From Acidobacteriota bacterium (GTDB lineage Bacteria > Acidobacteriota > Terriglobia > Terriglobales > Acidobacteriaceae), in assembly GCA_021780095.1 (NCBI GenBank), contig JAJXZK010000253.1, positions 1 through 26,984 on the forward strand: a stretch of DNA of 26,984 bases, read 5' to 3'. The translations under genes and the position numbers were made by a program. Below, one piece after another: positions 8,493 through 15,883 of the stretch. The notes beneath the pieces were generated by a model that saw nothing but the letters and a program-made list of their open reading frames with translations, searched no databases and was not told the origin of the DNA. Every line of letters starts with the position of its first letter. Within the stretch, counting starts at the first letter, position 1.

Positions 8493-9266
8493 TTAGGGAT
8501 GGTCGACGCGAGTGAGACGCATCGTGATGGTTCCCCAGAATAAGTGGGCTCGCACCTGCACCGGAAGATGGCGAGCATCATCCGTATACCAGATCCAGAT
8601 ATTTCCGCGGTTCTTCACCACGCCAGCGGCAGCGGTGGGCTGCACGCGAATTGCAGCGAAAGTTCCCGCGGGAGCGATCACGGATTCCTTGGCCTCCACC
8701 TTGACGGTGACCGGAACGACGTGCCCGCCGTCGGCCAGAGGGAAGTGGAGATCGTGACCGACTTGCAACGGCTGCGATGCGACATAGAAGATGGCGGAAA
8801 GGACATCGGTCGCGCAGTTGGGAATCGGCGACGTTTGTTGCTTGTAGGTTCCGGACACCAGGTTCTTTTCGGTGATCTTTTGCAGGTGGTGGGCGTAGTC
8901 CAGTTGCATCAGGCCACTGATCCGTCGACGGCCCTCCTGAATCTGCTTGCGGTATTCGAAGGAGCAACCGGATAGACGACCGAAGACACTGTCGTATCGA
9001 TCGCTGACTGGAAACAGAAGATTGACGGTCCCGATGGTGGCTGCTGTGGCGACGACGTGCACATTGTTGCCCTGGGCCTGCAGGTGAAAGGTGGCCGTGC
9101 CAGCGGGAAACACGCGCCAATCGACGGCATAGGTGAGCGATTCATTTACTGGAATTTGAAATTGCGGATTAGGAGGAGGAAGGCTGGGCGTTTGTGCGAG
9201 CGCGACAGGAGACAGGCCAGCAAGGAGCAGCGATGCGGCGACAAAGGCAGCTAAAAAATTTCGCAT
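8493..9266 (-). CDS. Secreted DUF3108 domain protein
   Basis: The 257-residue protein has a clear signal peptide (basic MR, hydrophobic core, cleavage near VALAQ at about residue 25), so it acts in the periplasm or outer membrane. The body reads as the DUF3108 beta-barrel-like family: an early LTYAVDWRVFPAGTATF strand pair, a central YRKQIQEGRRR segment, a DVLSAIFYV motif and a late WIWYTDDARHLPVQV strand. The function of the family is not established. The open frame extends to 9377, but the ATG at 9266 is chosen because it gives the signal peptide at the N-terminus and has AAGGA immediately upstream. It is the last gene of the lipopolysaccharide cluster, 65 nt after the ICMT-like gene, and converges with comEC. 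A role in the envelope is inferred only from location and export. Confidence 0.85.
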   Translation of the reverse strand: MRNFLAAFVAASLLLAGLSPVALAQTPSLPPPNPQFQIPVNESLTYAVDWRVFPAGTATFHLQAQGNNVHVVATAATIGTVNLLFPVSDRYDSVFGRLSGCSFEYRKQIQEGRRRISGLMQLDYAHHLQKITEKNLVSGTYKQQTSPIPNCATDVLSAIFYVASQPLQVGHDLHFPLADGGHVVPVTVKVEAKESVIAPAGTFAAIRVQPTAAAGVVKNRGNIWIWYTDDARHLPVQVRAHLFWGTITMRLTRVDHP

Positions 9267-9331
9267 ATTCCTTTTCTTGATTGCAAGTGTCTTCGCCGAG
9301 GACAGAAAAATTGAGATTCCACCTTTGGCTC

Positions 9332-9895
9332 TCAGTGCCAAAGAAATATGCGGGCTACCAGAACAAGATACATGCATAGGGCGCCTAAAATCGAGTTGTA
9401 TTCGCGATGTTTGCGGTACAGCTGGAAAGAAAATTTTCCCTGGCCACCGGGCAGCGACCGCCCGAGGCGCGGTATCAGACGCGGCACGCGAGCTGCATAG
9501 GCGTCGTAATCGGGAAATGTTGCGCGCAGATATTCTTCTTCATCCACGATGACGGGCCAGTAAATGATGAGGAAAAGCACCAGGAAAGCTAGAGCAACCC
9601 ACACGCTGCGCGCCGCAATCGCAAATCCGAACGCGATCAGAATCGAACCAAAATACAAGGGGTTGCGCGTGTACCGATACGGGCCCGTGGTCGTCAGCTG
9701 AACATTTTTTGTGACATGACCTGAGGCGTAGCTGCGGAGTAGAATCCCGGGCACAACCAGAATGAGACTCAGCAGCAAAGAGTGCCACATGGGATGTCCG
9801 AACCACAAATAGAAAATGACGGAGAGAAAACCAAGCGGAACGCGAATGCGCCGCGAAATCTTTTTCCATCGCTGATTGAATGGGGTAGAACTCAT
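9332..9895 (-). CDS. Isoprenylcysteine carboxyl methyltransferase-like membrane protein
   Basis: This 187-residue integral membrane protein belongs to the ICMT/phospholipid methyltransferase superfamily. It has about four or five hydrophobic segments and the diagnostic SAM-binding-type motif TGPYRYTRNPLYFG in the second third, followed by a hydrophobic pair, the DEEEYLRATFPDYDAY segment and a PRLIPRLG tail, as in bacterial ICMT-like proteins. Substrates of bacterial members are mostly unknown; lipids or membrane-bound small molecules are likelier than prenylated proteins. Its ATG overlaps the stop of the heptosyltransferase gene by 4 nt, so it is probably translated with the lipopolysaccharide genes. 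That suggests, as inference, a tailoring role in the envelope. Confidence 0.87.
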   Translation of the reverse strand: MSSTPFNQRWKKISRRIRVPLGFLSVIFYLWFGHPMWHSLLLSLILVVPGILLRSYASGHVTKNVQLTTTGPYRYTRNPLYFGSILIAFGFAIAARSVWVALAFLVLFLIIYWPVIVDEEEYLRATFPDYDAYAARVPRLIPRLGRSLPGGQGKFSFQLYRKHREYNSILGALCMYLVLVARIFLWH

Positions 9896-10983
9896 TTTGG
9901 AGCCGCCTGCGGCTGGAGGAGTTGTCGGGCCGCCTCCAGCACATCCTCTACTGTAATCGTCAGCAGGCCGGCCTCAGGCTCGCTTCTGCGGGTGTGATCG
10001 CGCTTGCTGGCGGGATGCCGGAGAACGATCGCGCGGGTTCCATAGGGGCCATTGCGCGCTGGATTGGTGGGCCCATAGATACCGACCACAGGAATGTTGA
10101 GGGCGGCGGCAAGATGGAGCGGGCCGGTATCTCCGCCGATAAACAAGCTGCCACGGCGGCTGCACGCGATCAACTGACCAATGCTGCCCGTCATGGGAAA
10201 CACACGCACGTTCGCATCGGACGAGAACGCATCCGCCAATTTTGATTCTCCAGGTCCAATGTTGACCACGGTCGGAAATCCACGCTGCGACAGTTTCGCG
10301 GCGACGGCGGCATAGCGCTCGGCGGGCCAACATTTCGCTCCCCAGCCCGCACCGGGATTCATCAGGACGAATCGATCGATGCCTCGTTCCGCCAGCCATT
10401 TGTCACACCATTTTTCGGCAACAGGATCGACGGGCAAGATTGGCGCTTGATAAGGAAGGTCTTCTTTGAAGACTGCATTCACGACTTCATTGGCCTGTTC
10501 GACAACGTGCACGCCGCTGGTTACGATGCGTTCCCGAAACAGCCAACGCGCCATTGGCTCCCGTGGGGCGGCTTCGCCGATCATGCGCGGCGCCCTCGCC
10601 ATGCGCCCGATCCATGCTGATCGGATCGCGCCCTGCAGATCGATGCAGATGTCGTAGTGTTGGGCGCGCAATGCGTCACGAAGTTGTTGAATTTCGCGAA
10701 GGGTGGAAAGTGAAAGCGGATTGCGGGCCCATTGCTTGGCGGGCACCGGATGGAGTTGATCGACGAGGGGCATCTGCGGGCCACGTTCGCAGTTCTGTCC
10801 AGCGGAGTCGGCGCAGAGAAGGGGTTTCCATTGCGGTTCGACGGCCCAGCCGATACAGCTGCCGGGATGTTTTGTATCGAGCGCCGCACGCAGGGCTGTC
10901 ACTGCCGGCAAGGCGTGGAGGATATCGCCCATCGCGCCTAAACGAACGACGAGGATACGCAGAGTTTGTGATTGAGTGGGCAA
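9892..10983 (-). CDS. waaC: Glycosyltransferase family 9 (lipopolysaccharide heptosyltransferase)
   Basis: It transfers a heptose-type sugar to the Kdo-lipid A inner core at the cytoplasmic face of the inner membrane. N-terminal ILVVRLGAMGDILHALPAV (about residues 10-28) is the GT9 signature. The second Rossmann half has MNPGAGWGAKCWP and GGDTGPLHLAAA (GDTG from about 284), then VVGIYGPTNPARNGPYG. The open frame continues upstream to 11094, but that would overlap lpxK by over 100 nt. The TTG at 10983 leaves a short N-terminus before the signature and lies 7 nt after the lpxK stop, so it is preferred, although no clear ribosome site is seen. Heptosyltransferase I (WaaC) is the best guess from the neighbouring waaA and lpxK; another GT9 specificity is possible. 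Confidence 0.85.
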   Translation of the reverse strand: MPTQSQTLRILVVRLGAMGDILHALPAVTALRAALDTKHPGSCIGWAVEPQWKPLLCADSAGQNCERGPQMPLVDQLHPVPAKQWARNPLSLSTLREIQQLRDALRAQHYDICIDLQGAIRSAWIGRMARAPRMIGEAAPREPMARWLFRERIVTSGVHVVEQANEVVNAVFKEDLPYQAPILPVDPVAEKWCDKWLAERGIDRFVLMNPGAGWGAKCWPAERYAAVAAKLSQRGFPTVVNIGPGESKLADAFSSDANVRVFPMTGSIGQLIACSRRGSLFIGGDTGPLHLAAALNIPVVGIYGPTNPARNGPYGTRAIVLRHPASKRDHTRRSEPEAGLLTITVEDVLEAARQLLQPQAAPK

Positions 10984-10990
10984 CGATTCA

Positions 10991-12067
10991 TCATCGCACG
11001 CCGCGCGGGTGGAGTTGAAGACGTTCCTGCAGGAGCGATTCCAAGCCGTCAATGCAATGCTTCTCCTCATGCAGCCGAAGCTCCAGCCCTGCAATCACGA
11101 GGCGGCCAACCTTTTCCAGCTCTGAGCGAAGCTCGAGGCAGAGTCGCACGCTGTCTTTTTCAGTCGTCACAAAGCAATTCGCTCCCGAACGGCTCGCGGC
11201 TTCTTGCAGGCGGGCTATGTCACTGCGGGTGTAGAGGTGGTGATCGCGAAACGCAATCGAGCGCTGGAGCGTTAGGCCGGCGCATCGCAGGCCATCGAAA
11301 AATCCCGCGGGATCACCAATGGCGCAAAAGGCAAGCGGGTTATGCACAGCGGCTGCATCGACGGGCAGGGTCGTTCGACGCTCCACGATCCAAACGCGAG
11401 CGGAGTCGGAGGTTTGGCCATGCTGACCCATGAGCTGCAGAACGCGTTCTGAGAGGTTGGCATCGTCTGCACGCAATACGCATATGTCCGCGCGTCGCAA
11501 CCCGCCCAGCGGTTCTCGCAGGCGACCGGCCGGCAGCAGCTCCCCACCCAGATCGGAGCGCTGCAGCAGAACAATATCGACAGTGCGGGCCAGCTTGCGA
11601 TGTTGAAAACCATCATCGAGAATATGCAGTTTGCGCACGTCACGGGGATTCGCGCCGACTTCGTTTTCAGATAATTGCCCCGCGTCATACCGGTTCGCTC
11701 CCACACACACGGAAAGCCCATGACGAGACATCAGGAGAGGCTCATCGCCAAATTCCGCTGGCGCGCCGGCAGCATCGACGCGGGCGACCGCGTTGCCGCT
11801 GCGCCCATAACCACGGCTAAGGACGTCGACGTTCCAGCGGCGTTGCAACAGTTGATCTGCAAGCAGTAAAACCAAGGGCGTCTTTCCGCTGCCACCGACC
11901 GAGAGATTGCCGACGCTGATGACCGGCCAGGATAGTTTTCGTGGTTGCAGCCAGCGACGGTCGTAGGCGCAGTTTTTGAAATGCGCTGCGATGCGGTAGG
12001 GCACCGTGAACGGCCACAGCAGAGCCGATGCGGCGCTGCGCTGAAGATTTTTGGTCTGGCGGTTCAT
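10991..12067 (-). CDS. lpxK: Tetraacyldisaccharide 4'-kinase
   Basis: It phosphorylates the 4' position of the lipid A disaccharide, giving lipid IVA, at the inner membrane. The 358-residue protein has a basic, hydrophobic N-terminal anchor (about 12-32), the P-loop SVGGSGKTP around residues 56-64, the SRGYGR motif, the ILDDGFQHRKL motif of the family, LLPAGRLREP, and a late FVTTEKDSVRL segment, all in the expected order. The ATG overlaps the waaA stop by 4 nt (12064-12067), so the two are coupled. Together with waaA and the heptosyltransferase it shows that the organism makes Kdo-containing lipopolysaccharide. Nothing is missing. Confidence 0.94.
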   Translation of the reverse strand: MNRQTKNLQRSAASALLWPFTVPYRIAAHFKNCAYDRRWLQPRKLSWPVISVGNLSVGGSGKTPLVLLLADQLLQRRWNVDVLSRGYGRSGNAVARVDAAGAPAEFGDEPLLMSRHGLSVCVGANRYDAGQLSENEVGANPRDVRKLHILDDGFQHRKLARTVDIVLLQRSDLGGELLPAGRLREPLGGLRRADICVLRADDANLSERVLQLMGQHGQTSDSARVWIVERRTTLPVDAAAVHNPLAFCAIGDPAGFFDGLRCAGLTLQRSIAFRDHHLYTRSDIARLQEAASRSGANCFVTTEKDSVRLCLELRSELEKVGRLVIAGLELRLHEEKHCIDGLESLLQERLQLHPRGVR

Positions 12068-13410
12068 TGCTGGACCGCCTCTGTCGATGCGGGAGAAAAC
12101 TTGGCCAAAATTTTCCGGATGGCGGCGACACAGGTTTCAGAAGCGCCCGCCTGCTCTTGGAATACGTGTCGGGCCCGGTTGCCCATCGCCTGTGCCTCGG
12201 GAGACGTCAGCAGTTCCTGCAGCGCGGGACACAAACGCTCCGGCGGAGTGACGCGAATGGCTTCCTGCTCCAGCAACGCGGCGACCATACCGCGAAAATT
12301 TTCAGTATAAGGACCCATCACGATGGGGACCGCGAACTGCGCTGCCTCCAGCGGATTGTGTCCGCCGGCTGGGATCAGGCTGCCGCCGACGAAGGCCACC
12401 GACGCCAGTGAATAGACCGAGGCCAACTCTCCGACGGTGTCGAGCAGAAATATACTTCCTGGCGGAATTAGCTGCGGCTTCCGGATCCAGTCAGAACGGC
12501 GAATCAGCGGGAAGCCCGCGTCTATGATGTATTTTTCGACGGAGCGAAAGCGCTCCGGATGGCGCGGCGCAAGGATCATGGTGAGTTGGGGAATATCTGG
12601 ACGCAATTCGCGAAAGGCGTGGAGAAGAAGCCGCTCCTCGCCGTCAAGGGTGCTGCCGGCGACAATCAACTTGCCCGACTGAGGGAGATGCGTGCCCAAT
12701 TCGCGCGTGATCGGCAATTCAACCGCAGCCCGCACATCGTACTTGAGATTGCCAGCCGAACGCACTTTCTCCGAGGGCACGCCGATGTCGATGAAACGCA
12801 GTCGATCTTCCTCGCTCTGTGCGAGGACAAGCGTCAACTTGCGCAGCAGCGGCATCCACAGGGATCGCAGGGCGCGATATCGAGGGAGAGATCGATTTGA
12901 GATGCGACCGTTAACGACGAGGACAGAAATGTTTGCCTGTTCGGCTTCGACCAGCATGCGAGGCCACAGCTCGCTTTCCACCAGGACGAGTGCGCGTGGC
13001 TTCAATGCTTTCAGATAGCGACGAACGATCCAGGCAAAATCGAGCGGGTAATAGAACACGCGCGTCGGGCGCGGTCCGATATCATTCGTCTGCTTATGGC
13101 CGGTATCGAACCGCTGCTGCGCCAGTTTCTGGCCAGTTCTTGTGGTAGTGGAAATGACCAAGGGCAGGCTCGGATCCAGCTCTTGCAGCATTTCGATCAG
13201 GCGGGTGGCGGCGATTACTTCTCCAACAGAGACCGCATGGATCCAGATCGTGGAGCGCTCCCCGACAAATTTGCAAAGACCGGGCGACATCCGTCCCAAC
13301 CGCTGGCTCAATCCGTGGCGATAGCGACCGCTCCACGCCATCCGGAGAAGCCAATACGGCGAGGCGACAATGAGGGCGACCACCAGGGCCAGACTGTAGA
13401 GCAGCATCAT
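12064..13410 (-). CDS. waaA: 3-deoxy-D-manno-octulosonic acid transferase
   Basis: It adds Kdo from CMP-Kdo to lipid IVA at the inner membrane. The protein has a single N-terminal membrane anchor (about 3-22), the WIHAVSVGE motif whose Glu63 corresponds to the family's catalytic base, a GT-B fold with the ISTTTRTGQ strand, an ESELWPRML segment, LVVNGRISNRS, VAGSTLDGEE, and the C-terminal GGSLIPAGGHNPLEAA acceptor/donor loop. The open frame begins with a TTG at 13416; the ATG at 13410 (or 13407) gives 448 residues and matches the usual MLLYSL-type start better. No strong ribosome site is visible. It is the first gene of the minus-strand envelope cluster and is divergent from the TrmFO gene. 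Confidence 0.93.
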   Translation of the reverse strand: MMLLYSLALVVALIVASPYWLLRMAWSGRYRHGLSQRLGRMSPGLCKFVGERSTIWIHAVSVGEVIAATRLIEMLQELDPSLPLVISTTTRTGQKLAQQRFDTGHKQTNDIGPRPTRVFYYPLDFAWIVRRYLKALKPRALVLVESELWPRMLVEAEQANISVLVVNGRISNRSLPRYRALRSLWMPLLRKLTLVLAQSEEDRLRFIDIGVPSEKVRSAGNLKYDVRAAVELPITRELGTHLPQSGKLIVAGSTLDGEERLLLHAFRELRPDIPQLTMILAPRHPERFRSVEKYIIDAGFPLIRRSDWIRKPQLIPPGSIFLLDTVGELASVYSLASVAFVGGSLIPAGGHNPLEAAQFAVPIVMGPYTENFRGMVAALLEQEAIRVTPPERLCPALQELLTSPEAQAMGNRARHVFQEQAGASETCVAAIRKILAKFSPASTEAVQQ

Positions 13411-13584
13411 GGGCAATAGCGTGTATACGGATTGCGAGTCTAATTACGGTGAACGGTGAGTCCTGGATCAGCGAATCCCTCTACTACCTTACTCTTCGTC
13501 GCGGCCCGTAATTGGTGCGCGATGGCATCTCGAACTGGTAGCCTGCCGCAGCCATTACCATAGATCTAGGGCAAACTACCTCGG
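13411..13584. promoter_or_regulatory. Divergent intergenic region between waaA and trmFO
   Basis: These 174 nt separate two divergent genes and must hold promoters for both. I see no convincing -35/-10 pair on either strand. On the minus strand a TATACA (13427-13432) is a possible -10 element for waaA, without a good -35 at the right distance. An 8-nt inverted pair (AATTACGG at 13442-13449, CCGTAATT at 13506-13513) is present but may be chance. Confidence 0.35.
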
Positions 13585-15879
13585 ATGACAAACGATCTTC
13601 CTCGTATTCGAGTTCTCGGCGCCGGACTAGCCGGCCCGGAAGCCGCGCTGCAGGCGGCGCGGCGAGGGTGCTGCGTCGATTTGTACGAGATGCGGCCTGT
13701 ACGCTCGACGGAAGCGCACCAGACAGCGGACTTCGCCGAATTGGTGTGCTCGAATTCCTTGAAGTCAGAGAGCGAGAACACGGCGCCGTGGCTGCTGAAG
13801 CAGGAGATGCGACGCGGGGGATCGGTGCTATTGCAGGCCGCCGACGCGTCTGCGGTGCCCGCAGGCCATGCGCTGGCGGTGGATCGGGTGGAATTCTCCC
13901 GGCTGGTTGCGGAAGCGATTGCAGCCGAACCGGGCATCACTGTGCATCGGGAAGAAGTGACTGCGCTCGATCCGGCAGACGGGTGGACCGTGATCGCTTC
14001 CGGACCGCTGACCTCTCCCGCACTATCGGCTGCTATTGCTGAATTGACCGGCAGCGAGCATCTTGCGTTTTATGACTCGATCAGCCCGATCGTGGACGCC
14101 GAGTCGATCGATATGGAGCGGGTGTACATGGCGGCGCGGTGGGACAAGGGCACGGCTGACTACATTAACTGCCCCATGACGGCGGAAGAGTATGACCGCT
14201 TTTACGATGCCCTGGTGACGGCGGAATCTGTGCAGGAGAAGGAATGGGAGAAGCTGACCTACTTTGAAGGCTGCCTGCCCATTGAGGAGCTGGCGCGCCG
14301 AGGGCGCGATACGCCGCGCTTTGGGCCGATGAAGCCGGTGGGCTTGCGCGATCCGCGAACCGGCAAGACACCGTGGGCGGTGGTGCAGCTGCGGTGTGAA
14401 AATCTGCGGGCAGATTCCTACAACCTGGTCGGATTTCAGAATCACTTGAAGTTCAGCGAACAGAGGCGGGTGCTGCGGCTGATCCCGGGCCTGGAGAATG
14501 CGAAATTTTTGCGCTACGGCCAAATCCATCGCAACACTTACATCAATGCGCCGAGATTATTGACAGAAACGCTGCAACTTCGCGACCATCCGCGCATTCT
14601 TTTTGCCGGGCAGATTTCTGGAGTCGAAGGCTACACAGAATCGATTGCCACGGGGATGCTGGCGGGCTTGTACGCGGGGGCGTTGGCGCAAGGGCAACAG
14701 CCGGAGCCGGTGCCGCGAGCCAGTGGCCTGGGGTCGCTGGTGCATTACATTACCCACGCGGACCCTGCGCGTTTTCAGCCGGCGAACATTACGTTTGACT
14801 TGTTGGAGCCGCTGGAAGAGGATCTGCGACGGAGGGTTCGCGATAAGCGCGAGAGGCACAAACTGCAATGTGAACGCTCGCTGGAGCAATTTGATGGGTG
14901 GTGGGAGCGGTTTCGTAGAGCGAGTCCTTCGAAGTCCGGATCGGGTGTATCGTCTGTCCTTGGACTTTTAATTCTTGCGATGTTGCTCTCTGTCGACGCG
15001 CCGCGTTCCTTCGCCTGGGGACGCGATGGACACAAAATCATGAATCGGGTGGCGATGGAGACGTTGCCGGCGAGTATGCCGGCATTCCTGCGCACGACGC
15101 ACGCGCTCGATGAAATTGAATATCTGGGGCCGGAGCCAGACCGCTGGCGTTCTTCAGCCGAGCCCGAGCTGGATTCTACCTTCGCTCCGGAGCATTTTAT
15201 TGATCTGGAATGGGCGGACCTGGCTGCTCCCGATGGCCTACCTACAGAGCGCTACCATTTTCTCGATGATTTAAACGCGGCAGACAGCCGGCATCCGGAT
15301 CTGGCCGATCGGCTCAACCCGCAAAAGGTAGGATGGCTGCCGTGGCAGGTCGAGGAAGATCTCGAGCGGCTGACGGTGGATATGAGCCGTTATCGTCAAC
15401 TGCAGCGCGCGCGCGCGGATACCTATGGCGCGGAGCAGGCGATTTTGTACGACATTGGATGTCTGGGCCATTTTGTTGGAGACGGCTCGCAGCCGCTGCA
15501 CACGACGGTCAACTACAACGGGTGGGTCGAGGCGGAGAATCCCGAAAGGTTCTCGCGTCGGCGAGGAATTCACAGCCGGTTTGAAACACAATTTGTGCAC
15601 GACAATGTCCAGGCGCGGGACGTCGGACCGCTGATTCCGACGGCACGCACTCTCGAGGTGCCGTTTCAGGCTTTTATGCTGTATCTGAGGACTTCTCATG
15701 CACAAGTCGCTGAGGTCTACCGCTTCGATAAGAAGGGCGCATTCGACGGTCATGGAACCGCGGCATCGCGTAGTTTTACGGCGGAACGGCTGGCGGCAGG
15801 CGCAACCATGCTGCGCGACATGATCTACACCGCATGGCTCGAGCGCGCGCGAACGAAGCCGGACCCAGATGGATTGTGA
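13585..15879 (+). CDS. trmFO: TrmFO tRNA (uracil-54-C5)-methyltransferase fused in frame to a secreted S1/P1-type zinc nuclease
   Basis: One 764-residue frame encodes two complete proteins. Residues 1 to about 445 are TrmFO, the folate/FAD enzyme making 5-methyluridine 54 in tRNA: FAD loop GAGLAGPEAA, YEMRP, catalytic Cys55 in ELVCSNSLKS, Cys230 in FEGCLPIEE, RFGPMKPVGLRDP, and a full C-terminal PLEEDLRRRVRDKRERH segment. Residues about 446-477 form a signal peptide (basic RFRRAS, hydrophobic core 458-470, SFA before Trp478). Residues 478-764 are an S1/P1 nuclease-like domain: WGRDGH (Trp478, His483), PDRW, PEHFIDLE, LGHFVGDGSQPLH and a GIHSRFE site. In such nucleases the mature N-terminal Trp binds zinc, so activity should need cleavage at this point. 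A one-base change near 14897-14915 would separate the two genes cleanly, so the fusion may be an artefact or recent frameshift. No separate in-frame start exists except ATG 14980 inside the hydrophobic core. Confidence 0.85.
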   Translation: MTNDLPRIRVLGAGLAGPEAALQAARRGCCVDLYEMRPVRSTEAHQTADFAELVCSNSLKSESENTAPWLLKQEMRRGGSVLLQAADASAVPAGHALAVDRVEFSRLVAEAIAAEPGITVHREEVTALDPADGWTVIASGPLTSPALSAAIAELTGSEHLAFYDSISPIVDAESIDMERVYMAARWDKGTADYINCPMTAEEYDRFYDALVTAESVQEKEWEKLTYFEGCLPIEELARRGRDTPRFGPMKPVGLRDPRTGKTPWAVVQLRCENLRADSYNLVGFQNHLKFSEQRRVLRLIPGLENAKFLRYGQIHRNTYINAPRLLTETLQLRDHPRILFAGQISGVEGYTESIATGMLAGLYAGALAQGQQPEPVPRASGLGSLVHYITHADPARFQPANITFDLLEPLEEDLRRRVRDKRERHKLQCERSLEQFDGWWERFRRASPSKSGSGVSSVLGLLILAMLLSVDAPRSFAWGRDGHKIMNRVAMETLPASMPAFLRTTHALDEIEYLGPEPDRWRSSAEPELDSTFAPEHFIDLEWADLAAPDGLPTERYHFLDDLNAADSRHPDLADRLNPQKVGWLPWQVEEDLERLTVDMSRYRQLQRARADTYGAEQAILYDIGCLGHFVGDGSQPLHTTVNYNGWVEAENPERFSRRRGIHSRFETQFVHDNVQARDVGPLIPTARTLEVPFQAFMLYLRTSHAQVAEVYRFDKKGAFDGHGTAASRSFTAERLAAGATMLRDMIYTAWLERARTKPDPDGL
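14883..14918 (+). other. Out-of-frame start and stop signals at the TrmFO/nuclease junction
   Basis: GGAG at 14883-14886 lies 7 nt before an ATG at 14894-14896, ideal for translation initiation, but the ATG is one frame away from the nuclease (its own frame ends at 14971). A TAG at 14916-14918 lies in the third frame. Adding one base between 14897 and about 14915 would move TrmFO onto that TAG, and the same addition would move the ATG-initiated frame onto the nuclease signal peptide. The G runs at 14895-14897 and 14902-14905 are natural places for a lost base. Confidence 0.6.
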
Positions 15880-15883
15880 GGGA

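Noticed and set aside
10984..11094. N-terminal extension of the heptosyltransferase into lpxK
   Set aside because: It would overlap lpxK by 104 nt and has no GT9 character; the conserved N-terminus begins just after the TTG at 10983.
13442..13513. 8-bp inverted pair AATTACGG / CCGTAATT in the waaA-trmFO divergent region
   Set aside because: An 8-bp pair separated by 56 nt in a 174-nt region is not far from chance, and it has no other supporting signal.
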